Shown here one piece after another: positions 42,314 through 53,556 of a stretch of DNA of 64,000 nt; positions within the stretch are counted from its first letter, which is position 1, and every line of letters begins with the position of its first letter. The notes beneath the pieces were generated by a model. The model had not been told where the DNA came from, did no database searches, and saw nothing but the letters and a program-made list of their open reading frames with translations. Location: the NCBI GenBank assembly GCA_029215795.1, contig JARDYH010000004.1, positions 36,212,001 to 36,276,000 on the forward strand. Direction: 5' to 3'. Position numbers and translations under genes: made by a program. The DNA is from Anniella stebbinsi. Lineage: Eukaryota > Chordata > Lepidosauria > Squamata > Anniellidae.

Positions 42314-42633
42314 TAGGCTGACCATATGAAAAGGAGGACAGGGCTCATGTAACTTTAACAGTTGTAGAGCAAAGGGAATTTCAGCCAGTGTCATTTGTAG
42401 GCAATTAGTTCCTGGTGAAATCCCCTCTTCATCACAACAGTTAAAGTTGCAGGGGCCCTGCCTTCTTTTGTATATGGTCACTCTAGTATAGTGCCTGCAC
42501 CTTTAACTGTTGTGATGAAGAGGGAATTTCACCAGGAACTAATTGCATACAAATGACCCTGGCTGAAATTCCCTTTTCTCTACAACTGTTAAAGTTACAT
42601 GAGCCCTGTCCTCCTTTTCAGATGGTCAGCCTA
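42314..42633. mobile_element. Fold-back hAT-like MITE, copy 8
   Basis: 320 bp, perfect 8-bp duplication cccagtga at 42306-42313 and 42634-42641, inside a reverse-strand SINE. Confidence 0.93.
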
Positions 42634-42716
42634 CCCAGTGAGCTTCCATGGCTGAGTGGAGACTAGAACTTACATCTCCCAACTCCCAATCCAACATTTT
42701 AAGCACTACAATTACT
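42634..42716 (-). mobile_element. tRNA-derived SINE, reverse, part 2 (head side)
   Basis: Contains ccatggctgagtggagacta, the inverse of the SINE head region after the B box, and on to ccaatccaacattttaagca. Confidence 0.75.
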
Positions 42717-42719
42717 GAG

Positions 42720-43440
42720 TCAATTTCATGAAGTTTTTGTCAACTCAAAGTCTCTCCGCAGCCGTAGTCGGGCACCTAGTCGTGTTTACTAATACTTTAC
42801 TCCAGGAATTGGATCATGAGTAGATCACAGAATGAGGCAGGTGCTGTAATTTGTCCATCTGGACAATGCAATGTACTGAGAGGGTCAGATGAGTACAGAT
42901 AAGTTACTCCTATATGCATCATCTGGAGACCAGTTCACACCACCCTGTTTTGTGTGTAGATCCTTCCTTGGGGCCTTACAATAACCACACTTTTAAGCAG
43001 CCACAGAGCCATTATCTGAGCTATGCTGAGGAAGACAGAATTCAGTATTCACAGAAACCTGAGTGCCACATCACATGTTTCCTCTACTTGGGCATACTAC
43101 AATGTGGCACAATGTTTATTTTGCCAATGGTATGTACATAAGGAAGTTGAGACTGACTCCCTGACTCACATTCTCACAGCAAAACAACCACATTCTACTC
43201 ACTGCACATGTGGCAATGTATGCTTCTTCCCACCACATCGATGTTATCTCCATGACAAAAAGCATGTTGTGGTAGTGACCCAAGAGTGAGATTATGTATG
43301 TGGCTAGAATACGTAGGAATATGCTGATTGTGCAGTCAGTGGCAATTGAATCAATTGAACCCTGGGGGAAATGACAAATACGCTGCACAATTCAGTGTCA
43401 CAGACCACAGCACATATCGACATATCACCAAAGTCGCTCC
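42720..43440. other. No gene recognised
   Basis: Short ORFs, no domain signal. Confidence 0.5.
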
Positions 43441-43442
43441 AA

Positions 43443-43512
43443 AACAGCCTTCCCCAACCTGGCACTTTTGGACTTCCAGCTCCCTTCAGCTCCAACCTGC
43501 GTGGCCAGTGGT
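43443..43512. mobile_element. Palindromic ATCTGGAGGCCACCAG-type repeat, copy 4, left half
   Basis: Starts agccttccccaacctggcac and reaches gcgtggccagtgg. The matching right half (ctaatggtcagtaatgctgg to ggttggggaaggtgttc) is at 44023-44097, so about 510 bp separates them. Confidence 0.6.
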
Positions 43513-44022
43513 TCGGCTCTCTTGCCACCTGAAGGAGAACTCATGCTGCTGCCGTGCAACCTTCCCTGCCTGAGCTGTCTCCCTCCTTGCTTTTGCCATT
43601 GCTGCACATGCACATGCACATGCATCTGCCCCCGCCCCTTTACCTTTGCTGCCACATGGAGGCTCTCGCGAGATCTTGGCACGTGTCTGAGATCTTGAAA
43701 AAGTATCATGGAATATGTCTGAAGTCTTACGAGATGTCAAGGGATACAGCCAGGATTTCATGAGATGTCATGGCTGAGGTCTAGCAATAGATCCAGAGCT
43801 CTGTAGGAACAGAGGGTCAGTGGCTGTGCCAAATAGCCCTGCCAGCTGCTTTCTCCCTGTGGCACATTCCACACCTGGAAAGCAGCTGGCAGGACTCTCT
43901 ACCTGCTGGAGGTAGCCGTGGGCTCTCTAAGCTGGGGGGGGGGAGCAGCGCAATTTGCCGCTCTTCCAGCTCCGCTGCCTCATGTGGGTGTCTCGCCCTG
44001 CTTCATGGGTGGGCTGGCCTTG
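43513..44022. mobile_element. Possible insertion within a MITE
   Basis: GC-richer sequence between the two halves of the previous repeat, with ccagtggt on the left and ctaatggt on the right as a possible imperfect 8-bp duplication. Contains a CA/TG run (about 43602-43624) and overlapping Pro/Cys-rich frames without domain support. Confidence 0.4.
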
Positions 44023-44154
44023 CTAATGGTCAGTAATGCTGGAAATTGTACTTCAAAGCATCTGGAGTTCACCAGGTTGGGGAAGGTGTTCCCTGTCTTT
44101 CTACTTGGCCTGGGGTGATCTAGCCCAGTCCCCAAAATGGCACCCTGCAGACAT

Positions 44155-44252
44155 GTCAGACTATAAGTCCTATCAACCCCAACAGCATGGGCCTGATGGG
44201 AGTTATGGCCCAAAACATCTGGAAGGAACCAGCTTGAAGAAGGCAGGGCTAA
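44155..44252. repeat. Palindromic ATCTGGAGGCCACCAG-type repeat, copy 5
   Basis: Contains gggcctgatgggagttatgg and aaaacatctggaaggaacca. Confidence 0.6.
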
Positions 44253-44820
44253 CCTCAAAGAATTCAGGGGCTTTAGACAAAAACAAAGAGAGAGACAGAC
44301 AGACGGTTACACACCTTGCAAAGATCAATTTGTAGATTAGCCAGTTTTGGCAGGGTTCATCCACAAGACCTATCCTTTATGAGTAATAATAGTAATTTGC
44401 TAAGCCTGTTTGGAGGTTCTTGAGGGCTCAGCAGAACAGAATTTAGAGTAATGCTTCTTCCTTCAGGGGACTTTGAGTCATGTGGTGCCATTTGGTCAAC
44501 CCAAAACACAGTCTTTGTACTTGAGCTTCCTTGCTAAAATTGTAAATACAACCACTGACTTTATCTACAGCTATTAGGCTATGCCCAACTTGAGGAAAGG
44601 TCCTCCTGTAGCCAGGACAATGGGTATTCCATGCAAGTGAAGAACTCCACATTGGGCATGAAATTATATGCTCGATGAGTCTCAGAATTCATTTGTTTAA
44701 AATGCAAGCTTCCAGTCCTTATGGCTGGGAAGAAAGGGTTGAAAGCAGATGATCAATGCCAGGTGAAGTCTCTGAAGCTGTTTGTATATACAGGATTAAT
44801 ATTTCTAGTGATTAGGGGAG

Positions 44821-44940
44821 AGGACTTCATTACTTGTGCCTCGCCATGAATAGCAGAGGCAGGACTCGCCATGAATAGCAGAGGCAGAGGACTTCATTCT
44901 TGTGCCTCACCATGAATAGCAGAGGCAGGACTGAATGTGC
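44821..44940. repeat. Local tandem duplication
   Basis: The phrase cgccatgaatagcagaggca appears at about 44842 and 44868, with a variant at about 44910. The phrase gaggacttcatt appears at 44820 and 44887. Direct repeat units of about 26 and 67 bp. Confidence 0.85.
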
Positions 44941-44944
44941 AGAT

Positions 44945-44985
44945 GAAGCAAGAGAGAGCTTCAGTTATTGGGCGGTATAAAAGTG

Positions 44986-45019
<34 letters not shown>
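44945..45019 (+). mobile_element. L2-type LINE tail with (CAAT)n
   Basis: The phrase gagagagcttcagttattgg followed by gcggtataaaagtgcaatca is the L2 3' tail; (CAAT)n continues to 45019. Confidence 0.8.
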
Positions 45020-45020
<1 letters not shown>

Positions 45021-45530
45021 ACACACAGGGCTGGCGACAAGGGTAGGCATGGTTGGGCACCTGCCAAGGGCCCACATCCCAGCAGGGTCCACTGCCAAGA
45101 GCCCCCTGGACTTGCCCCTCCTCTTCACCACAGCAACCTGCTTGTTCACCTCTTGCCCTGGCCCAGACAATGATGGGATGGTGCGAAAGAGGAGCAGTAG
45201 ATTCCACAGCCTATTTACTCACTAGCTCTCTAGATCCCTGCCTGTCAAGCAAGCAAGTGGTAGCAATGATGAGATAGAGGATGGGGAGCAAGGGCAGCTG
45301 GGGACAATGGCAGTGGGAAGGTAAACTCACTGAGGGAGGGGGCCCATTGAGAGTGTCTGGCCTGAGGAGCCGGCACTGCTTCTCAGGCAAGGGTTGTTGT
45401 GTGAGGGTTGCTGGGGGACAGACAAGGGTGCAGCCTGCTCCTCCCTTCATCCACCCAACTCAGTCACTGCTTTACTATTTTTTAGGCAAGAATCTTTCAG
45501 GCAGGATAATCACTTTGTGGTTCCTGTCAT
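45020..45530. repeat. Repeat-like GC-richer stretch; part shared with 30540-30612
   Basis: Begins acagggctggcgacaagggt and contains caagcaagtggtagcaatga. Overlapping ORFs lack domains. Confidence 0.4.
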
Positions 45531-45534
45531 GGAA

Positions 45535-45885
45535 ACTTTTCTACATGAGGGATTTATTGTGCGGTCCTGATTCCTTACTCATGGTTGTTTATGGGTTCTT
45601 TAGACGATGACGTTATCCCCCAGTTTTGTTTCTGTTTTTAAAGAGCATTTTCCCCCTGGACTTTTTAGAGCCAGAAAAGGGAGTACTATTTCTGAAAGCG
45701 AAAGAAAATGTGATTTCCTTCGTGTGTAAATGCAATATTCTGCTATAGCACACTGCCACCTTGAGGTTACATAGGAAAGGAAAAGCAGGAAAGGAACAGC
45801 TCATTGTGTAGAGATCCACTTTCAATTCTGTGATGAAACTGAAAGTAGATACAGTTATACAGCCTTGTGTAGAAAAGTTTGTAGA
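45535..45885. mobile_element. TTTCTACATGAG-type MITE, copy 5
   Basis: Starts acttttctacatgagggatt and ends gccttgtgtagaaaagtttg; contains ggtttctt-like and ttgtgtagagatcc internal ends. Confidence 0.65.
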
Positions 45886-45889
45886 AACC

Positions 45890-47270
45890 CCATTCTTAGA
45901 GTGTCCTAGGAAGCAGGTAGGACCCTTGAGGACAGTTTCCTAGGAAACTCCAGGGCACTCTAGAAATTAAATTTATATCACAGGAACCAAAGAGCCTGTT
46001 CCTAGAGTATTTTCCATATCTTGTTGTGGGGGCGAATTTTAACAGAGTATTCTGGCACATTCAAAGTAGATTCCACCATTGAACTCCTAGCATTGGATAA
46101 AACATTTTTGGCTTGGGATAGTTTTTATCCTATGCTGGTTCCATGGAGATTCTATGGAAGTAAACATGATGATCAGTGGTTTCCTTTATGTAACAACCAG
46201 TAACATTCTCCACAATGACTGTGGCAATGAGGAACTTGATGTATATCTAGGAAGTTATCAAAATAATTGTGACTCATTTCTTTTTTTAAGTGCAAAACAA
46301 ACTCTGCACGTTTGTCAGATCCACTAAAGTGATTTCACCAACAAATGTGAATACCAATGTTATATGCCAGCTGTCCGAACTGAGCAGATACATCACCTAA
46401 TACTCCACCACCTGTCAACAAAGAAGGTCAGAGTTAAGGTGAAGTGCATGTGCGTCTCACCATCTTGTAATTGGACAAATAACTGACATACTGGAAGCTT
46501 TAACTTCAGAAAACAGAACATTTAAATCATCACTTAATTACATAAACAGACAGCTTCAAGGGCTTCCTTCTTTAACTATAGTGAAGAGTGCTGGATCACT
46601 TCATCATCATAATGTGGCCTGAGGAACCAGGAGGCTTTCAGCTGATTGGAGTGGGTAAACATATACATATTCTTCCTATGTGCAGGGGACTGGCCCTTCC
46701 CCTTAACTAGGGATGGGCAAATCTGTCAAACTCAATTTGCTCAGTTTTATTAATTAATGAATTACATTTCTATAGTAGCCAATAACTGACGCCTCTCCTT
46801 TATCCACTGCTCAATTTGTTCCATTCTGTTTCGACACAGGATTGTCACTTTTGTTTTATCCACATGAAAATATGTATTTTTGTGCATATTTTCAAAATTA
46901 CGCATTTTTCTAGGTATTGTTTTCCAAAACATATACACATTATTTTTGCAGGTACTGCTTCAAATGTATGCATTTTGCATGTGGACTTTTTCAAATTTAG
47001 ACATAATTTTTAATGCAGCTGCATTGCAAACATCTGAAAGGTACAGATTTCAACACCTTTGTTCCAGTTTGTGTTCAGGTTCAGAAAGTGCAGATATGAT
47101 AAGTTCCAAGATCATTTCCTCACCCATCCCCAGCTTTGAATGGCTCTTTTTACTTCACAAGTAGTGGCAAGTTAGCTGTGTGGTAGCAACAATTCCTGTC
47201 GAGTTATATATACACTCTGTTTATTTACACTCTACCTCTATGTAAATGTCCCAGACTGAAACCCTCATTT
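45890..47270. other. No gene recognised
   Basis: A/T-rich. Around 46860-46990 repeated tttgcat and ttcaaa words suggest an old repeat, but no family could be assigned. Confidence 0.45.
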
Positions 47271-47278
47271 ACGGCACA

Positions 47279-47605
47279 ATCCGATGCATGTTTAGACAGA
47301 AAAAAGAGGGGGGAAAGTCCTACAACTCCTAGCATTCCCCAGTCAGCAGTGCTGAATGGGGCATGCTGGGAGTTGTAGGACTTTTTTCTGTCTAAACATG
47401 CATAGGATTGTACCTTTAGACACTGAAGAGCTGTCTACTCCCCCCTTAACCTACCTGTGAACTCAGGTTAATGTCAGTTGAGGTGAGGTGCCAAGTAGCA
47501 ACTGAAGAACAGGCCTTCTCAATTGTGGCACCCCAATTATGGAATTCTCTTCCCAGGGAGCCTTGCTTTGCACAGACAATTATTTTTTTACATTGTTGAC
47601 TTCCT
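47279..47605 (+). mobile_element. Composite: palindromic MITE plus L2-type C-terminal fragment (forward)
   Basis: The ATGTTTAGACAGAAA-type MITE (about 47279-47420) is followed by sequence containing tgtggcaccccaattatgga and ttcccagggagccttgcttt, an L2-type C-terminus. The whole composite recurs in inverted orientation at 49672-49968. Confidence 0.75.
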
Positions 47606-47609
47606 CTTT

Positions 47610-48380
47610 CCCCTCTGGGAAGAATGAGGAAGTGCGGAGAAGCCACAGTTAGGAAACGTAATTCCCCCCCACCCCTTGTGATGACACTCAGAGAGTAATA
47701 TATCAAGCTATCCTAAAGCTGTCCTAATACACTATTACTAGAAATCTAACGTAACGTCTTCTTTTGCAAAAATAGTGCAATGCTTCCAAGGAGCACTAGA
47801 TGGCGCCATTGGACAAATGTAATTTAAGGTGAGGCTGACATCTCACAAACTCCTCAATGCTTTCGACATTAACTCAATGGGGATTTTGTTTCATTCTGAT
47901 TCCAGCATGAACACCCGGTAGATGCAACTCCAGTAGAAGGGGTGGGGAGAGAAAAAAAACGGTGGACAGCCCTTATAGAGATGCAAATAGGCAGTTGTTT
48001 AAACCTCATGTGCCATTTTGAGAACATCAGATGGAAAACTGGAATGAATGGACAAGAGAGGGGAATTAGAAGGAAAGAAACATGAGTGTTTATAGGAGAT
48101 TGCCTCACAATTTAAGCCTCAAGCGAACTGGGTCAATCTTTCATTTTCTTGCCTCCAGCTAACCATCATCCTTGTGTTCAGTTTCACACACACATGCATA
48201 ACCAGTGGGGTGGGAGCTGCGTCTTTGCCCATGTTACTGGGCGAAGAGGTGTTCATGCGGATCTTTCCGACATAGTAACAGATCATTGAGCTCAGAGTAG
48301 ACTTTGTTACTTCCTTATAACTTGTTATGCCTCTTGGGAAGGCTCTAACAGATTTTGTTTTCCCCCTTGATTTTTAGTAT
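47610..48380. other. No gene recognised
   Basis: Short ORFs only. Confidence 0.5.
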
Positions 48381-48384
48381 GTCT

Positions 48385-48790
48385 TTGCAGATATTTATTT
48401 ATTATTTTTCTATGCCACCCAACAGCCAAAGCTCTCTGGGCAATTCTCCGGAATTAAAATGATAAAATGCAGTCTTCATCTGGCACTGAAAAGAGCACAA
48501 TGTAGACACCAGATGAGCATCTCTGGGAAGCTCATTCCACAACCAGGGTGCCACAACAGAAAAGGCCCTCCTCCTTGCAGCCACTCATCTCACTTCCTTT
48601 GGCAGGGTTCTCAGAGAAGGACTGCTGAAAATGATCTTTGAGTCTGGGTGAGTATATATGGGAGGAGACAATCCTTCGGGAAACCTAGCTCCAAGCAAGT
48701 TAAGGCTTTGAATGTTAATACCAGCACTTTGAATTAGATTTGGAAATGGATTGGCAACAAGTGCAGATGGAAAAGTACAAATACGTTCTC
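48385..48790 (-). pseudogene. L2-type LINE 3' fragment, reverse
   Basis: The left end is the reverse tail (tatttattatttttctatgc; ccaaagctctctgggcaatt). A minus-strand frame carries RRRAFSVVAPWLWNELPRDA, the L2 C-terminal block. Further 5' the coding match continues with breaks to about 48790. Confidence 0.8.
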
Positions 48791-48907
48791 CAGGGAAATC
48801 AATGCACCATGGACCAAATTATGTTTATTTATATATTTGACCTTCCACCCCAAAAATGACAGTCAGAACACTTTGAATAAACAATAGGATTGCCCTGTTA
48901 GAGATGA

Positions 48908-49275
48908 TTCTTAGAGCTTTTCTACATGGTGCTGTTAATCATTGTATGTACTTTCAGTTTCATCATAGAATTGAGATCTCAGCTCTATACAAAGAGCTTT
49001 TCCTTTCCCGCTTTTCCTTTACATAACCTCTAGGTGGCTCTATACTATAGAGAAATAGCTCAAAGACACAAGGTGTTTTTTGCTTTCAGAAATAATACCC
49101 CATTTTCCCTGCTCTAAAACAAAACAACAAACAAACAAACAGGAAAGTGCTTTTAAAAAAAAGAAGCAAAACTGGAGGACCACATGGTTGTGTAGCAAAC
49201 TCATAAACAGCCATGAGTAAGGAATTATGAGTGCCCAGCCCACAATAAATGCCTCAGGTAGAAAAGCTATCATAT
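48908..49275. mobile_element. TTTCTACATGAG-type MITE, copy 6
   Basis: Ends agagcttttctacatggtgc and gcctcaggtagaaaagctat. The interior aligns with 24215-24575. Confidence 0.72.
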
Positions 49276-49469
49276 GCATTCTAGGACATAAACCCAGTTC
49301 ATGTAGACAACTATGAGGTTCAAAAAAACCCACTACCCATTCCTTTTCATAAATCATGAGCCTCAGAATGCACTGCAATGCTCAGAGCTTCTAAGGCAGT
49401 TGTGTGGGTATTCCAAGGCAGGCATATCAATGTAGAAGAGGTTCTGTAAAGACCGAAAGTTTGAAAACT

Positions 49470-49856
49470 ACTGTACAATGACATTTATTTATGGATGTAT
49501 TTATTTACTGAATGAATGATTTTGTATACTGCCCTTCAGCAAGGGTTTTCAGGATAGTTCGCATAAAAAAGTTGTAAAGCAATACATCCACAATAAAACA
49601 ACAAACAGTCAATAAAACAGTAGTATAAACATATCCCCTCAACTTAAATGGCCTGGAAAAATTTAAAGGTTTTCACCTGATGTAATAAAATAATTGTCTG
49701 TGCAAAGCAAGGCTCCCTGGGAAGAGAATTCCATAAGTGGGGTGCCACAGTTGAGAAGGCCTGTTCTTCAGTTGCTACTTGGCACCTCACCTCAACTGAC
49801 ATTAACCTGAGTTCACAGGTAGATTGAGGGGGGAGTGGAAAGCTCTTCAGTGTCTA
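49470..49856 (-). pseudogene. L2-type LINE 3' fragment, reverse
   Basis: The reverse tail at about 49475-49540 (tatttatttactgaatgaat; tactgcccttcagcaagg) leads into the reverse C-terminal region (ctccctgggaagagaattcc, ggtgccacagttgagaaggc). Confidence 0.75.
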
Positions 49857-49968
49857 AAAGTACAATCCTATGTATGCTTAGACAGAAAAAAGTCCTACAA
49901 CAATCAGCATGCCTCAGGCAGCCATGTTTTAGGATTTTTTTCTGTCTAAACATGTATAGGATTGCATT
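49857..49968. mobile_element. ATGTTTAGACAGAAA-type palindromic MITE
   Basis: Left arm gtacaatcctatgtatgctt; right arm ctgtctaaacatgtatagga. Directly abuts the L2 fragment at the same place as in the 47279-47605 copy. Confidence 0.75.
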
Positions 49969-50164
49969 CTAAAATAGTTTATTATATGTGTGTTTTTTTA
50001 AAACTTTGTTTTATGTTTTAAAATTGTATGCCTATCTTTGAATTCAAAATTTCCAGGGCAGTTTACAGTAACTAATAAAAACACAGAAAGGCAGCGTTAA
50101 AAACAATCACAGCACAGGGAAGTACATCGGAGGTTAAAAGCCTGGAAAAATAAAAAGACAGTAG

Positions 50165-50229
50165 TGTCTGTTAATCTTTGTAAACTGCTCAGAGAACTTC
50201 AGCTTTGGGGCGGTATAGAAATGCAATGC

Positions 50230-50261
<32 letters not shown>

Positions 50262-50282
50262 ATGTTGTTATTGTTGGTGGTG

Positions 50283-50318
<36 letters not shown>

Positions 50319-50376
50319 TGCATTTATATACTGCCCCATAGCCGAAGCTCTCTGGGCGGTTTACAAAATGATGATG
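50165..50376. repeat. Two convergent L2 tails sharing microsatellites
   Basis: A forward tail (gtaaactgctcagagaactt; gcggtatagaaatgcaatg) is followed by (CTG)n at about 50226-50252, ATG units and (ATT)n at about 50281-50319. A reverse tail comes next (gcatttatatactgcccc; gctctctgggcggtttac). The two tails form an inverted repeat with the microsatellites as loop. Confidence 0.85.
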
Positions 50377-50399
50377 GTGCCAGGCAATCTTGGGGAGAG

Positions 50400-51797
50400 T
50401 GTTCCACAAGTGAGGCTTTCCCCACTGTTAAATACAATATGGGGCTTCCATTTAACACCATTGGATATCTATTCAGAGCAGGATACGGAGTTGAGACCGC
50501 TTTGGTCGCCTTAGTAGATGATCTACACCTTAGTATCGACAGGGGGAGTATGTCCCTGCTGGTACTCCTGGACCTCTCAGCGGCTTTCAATACCATCGAC
50601 CATTGTATCCTTCTGGAGCGCCTGGGGGAATTGGGAATCGGGGGCACTGTGCTTCAATGGTTCCGATCCTATCTCTTGGGCAGGCTCCAGATAGTGATGC
50701 TTGGGGATAGCTGCTCTTCAAAAAAGGAGTTGCTATGTGGTGTACCGCAAGGTGCCATCCTTTCCCCAATGCTGTTTAACATTTACATGAAACCGCTGGG
50801 AGAGATCATCCGGAGGCATGGGGCGGGGTGCTATCAATATGCTGATGACACCCAAATATATTTCTCTATGCCTTCAACAACATTGTCAGCTAAGGATAGT
50901 GTGTCTCCTCTGAACGAATGCTTGGAGGCGGTAATGGGCTGGATGAGGAAAAACAAACTGAAGCTGAATCCAGACAAGACGGAGGTGCTTGCTGTCAAAG
51001 GCCCCAACCTGGGTTTGGAGGTGTGTCAACCAGTTCTGGATGGTGTTACACCCCCCCTGAAAGACTGTGTTCGCAGCTTGGGGGTACTCCTGGATCCGTC
51101 GCTCCAGATGACAGCTCAGATTGATGCGACGGCCAGGAGTGCCTACTATCAGCTTCGGCTGATACGCCAGCTGCGCCCCTTCCTAGAGTTGGAAGACCTA
51201 AAGACGGTAGTGCACGCACTGGTAACTTCGAGGCTCGACTTCTGCAATGCGCTGTACATAGGGCTACCTTTGTGCCTAGTCCGGAAACTTCAACTTGTTC
51301 AAAATATGGCAGCCAGGTTGGTCACCGGTACACCTAGGGGTGACCACATTACACTAGTTTTAAAATCACTTCACTGGCTGCCGGTCAGTTTCCGGGCGAA
51401 GTATAAAGTGTTGGTTATTACCTTTTAAAGCCCTACGTGGTTTGGGCCCAGGCTACCTACGGGATCACCTTCTCCTGTACAATCCGCCCTGCACTCTTAG
51501 GTCCTCTGGGAAGAACGTACGCAAGCCAGCCAGAACTAGGCTGGTGAGTGTTACCCAGAGGACCTTCTCTTCTATGGCTCCCAGATTATGGAATGGTCTG
51601 CCAGAGGAGGTTAGACAAACTGACAGTCTTCACGAATTCAAGAGAGTCGTGAAGACTGTTCTTTTCCGGCAGGCCTATCCGGATGAATTTTAAAATGTTT
51701 TAATGATGTGTTTCTCTTGTTTTAATTTTTTAACCTTGTTATGCCTGTATGTGTATTGTGTTCCCCGCCTCGATCCGTAGGGAGAGGCGGGTTATAA

Positions 51798-51829
<32 letters not shown>

Positions 51830-51830
51830 C
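50400..51830 (+). pseudogene. L2-type LINE: reverse transcriptase ORF2 C-terminal half, one frameshift, 3' UTR and tail
   Basis: Best-preserved coding sequence in the window. Recognisable from about 50474. Blocks in order: ETALVALVDD, SLLVLLDLSAAFNTIDH, CGVPQGAILSPMLFNIYMKP, the catalytic YADD box at 50838-50849, KNKLKLNPDKTEVL, DFCNALYIGLP, KLQLVQNMAARLVTG and LKSLHWLPV. These are the order and spacing of L2/CR1-clade reverse transcriptases. An extra T at about 51424-51428 ends the frame; the C-terminus continues in another frame to the stop at 51691-51693. The endonuclease and RT N-terminus are missing. The Leu/Met/Ile-rich start of the frame before 50350 is only translated microsatellite. 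The 3' UTR has a stem cccgcctc / gaggcggg (51764-51771 with 51784-51791), then an (ATT)n tail. Confidence 0.93.
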
Positions 51831-51839
51831 TGTTTATTT

Positions 51840-52760
51840 ATTTATTTATTCATTCATTCAATGTATAAAATTCCATTGAAATCACAAGCTAATTATCCCG
51901 GGAGCGAGTTTATCAGTGAAGGAGCTAAATGGTTCCTAAATATCATTACAGATGGCTATCTCAAATGGCTTGAATATAGTCAAATATAATGTTATTCTTA
52001 TTGAATACAGGTAAATACATTTGATAAGGAAGGGTATATTTGAAAAGGCGTTCTGCATTCACACTGGCATTTCTGCTAAGGTGAATATCATTCCTCCATC
52101 TCCATGCAACCACACTGGGTAAATATGAAAAGATAACGAGTTTCGGTTCCTTGTACCTAGGGGCTGCTAGTAGCTTAAAAGACTCAAGAATAACAAAACT
52201 TTATTATATCTGTTGATAAGGACAGGAACAACTTTTTGGAATATTTCTTTCCTTGGAGTTTACATAGCTTCTCACTAACGGTCATCGAAGCACTCCAATC
52301 AATTGTCTCAAAAAATCCTTTCCACGTTCGCAGAAATTAATCTTAGGTATCGGTAAAATTATTATTAATAGTATATGCTTTAGGCTCTTCTGCGAGATCT
52401 TTACCTCCCTATCTTGTTTCTTCAGAAGTAGGTGTGGTGTTTGAGAGGAGTACAGTCTGGCAATATATAGATTACACATAAATAGAAGTTTCATTCTTCT
52501 GATAAAGCACAGAAACGACATTAAATTCTGGAGTTGTCATCAGGTAACTTACTATTGCTCACTATTATTGTTAAGTGATATTTATAAACTGAATCCATAG
52601 GCATATTTACTATTGTTAACCATTACCATGAAGAGATATTTTTGAATTATAATTATACTTGGAGTAGATGTAAATCATTTATTTTTACTATTATTATTAT
52701 TTGCTAAAATGACACATTTTTGAACTGTACTTTCTATTTAATTCTGTAAGGATTATTTAA
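51840..52760. other. No gene recognised
   Basis: A/T-rich; short ORFs only. A tattt/attc run lies at 51832-51863. Confidence 0.5.
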
Positions 52761-52764
52761 TCCT

Positions 52765-53275
52765 CAAATAACACCTGCTGGACAGATTCTCATTTCATGA
52801 CAAGCCACAGCAACCCCTGACAACCCCTGGTCAGGGCTTACATAGTCACAAAGGTGGACATCATGTGCCATGGTGCCCCAAGGATTAATTAACCCACAGT
52901 GGGCTGTGATGTCATCCAAACCAGATTTATGGATTGTTTTGAACTGTGGGTTGTTTGTTGAAGTATTGATTGGCATGTTGTTTGAATGCAGCCAATGTGG
53001 CTTGTTAACCATGCAGTGTGGCTTATTTTCTTGAACAAGCAATGTTGAGAACCTATAACCTGTTGTTTGGTTGTTCAGGGTTGTTAACAAGCCAACTTGC
53101 ATAGTTAGCAAGCCACCCTGGCTGCGTTCAGACAACATGATAACCCCCCCCCCCCTGCGGAAAACATGATGCATTCAGACAACCCATAGTTCAACAAACA
53201 ACCCACGGTTCAAAACAACCCACACTCAACCACTGAGCATGAGTTAGTGTGTTGTATGAACAGCTCCAGTGAGTC
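52765..53275. mobile_element. GGCTTGTTAACCATG-type repeat, copy 3
   Basis: Contains the reverse and forward halves of the family: tgcagccaatgtggcttgtt, aaccatgcag, ggttgttcagggttgttaac, ggctgcgttcagacaacatg and acaaacaacccacggttc, plus a C run at 53147-53157. Likely a larger palindromic MITE. Confidence 0.6.
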
Positions 53276-53321
53276 TTCTGGCATGACTATACTACACATT
53301 TATATTTGGTTTGTATCACTT

Positions 53322-53425
53322 TAACTCACAGAATCATAGACTAGTAGAGTTGGAAGGGGCCTATCAGACCATTGAGTCCAACCCCCTGCACAGTGCAGGA
53401 ATCCATCTTAAAGCAAATGGCTTCT
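53322..53425 (-). mobile_element. CR1-type LINE 3' end, reverse
   Basis: The phrases acagaatcatagactagtag, agttggaaggggcctatcag and tccaaccccctgcacagtgc match the conserved CR1 3' terminus, including the catagaat-type terminal unit. Confidence 0.85.
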
Positions 53426-53556
53426 CCTCCAATAAAAGAAAATAAAATTCTGGGAACCAACACTTGTGAAGTAGTGAGAATTCTCTGTTAGAGATCCCTA
53501 GTAAACTCCTTTCCTGCCCCCCCCCCCAAATACACATCCCAGGGTTCCCTCCTGAG

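Noticed and set aside
50205..50350. Leu/Met/Ile-rich N-terminus of the long reading frame as a membrane segment
   Set aside because: It is the translation of CTG, ATG and ATT microsatellites between two L2 tails, not part of the reverse transcriptase.
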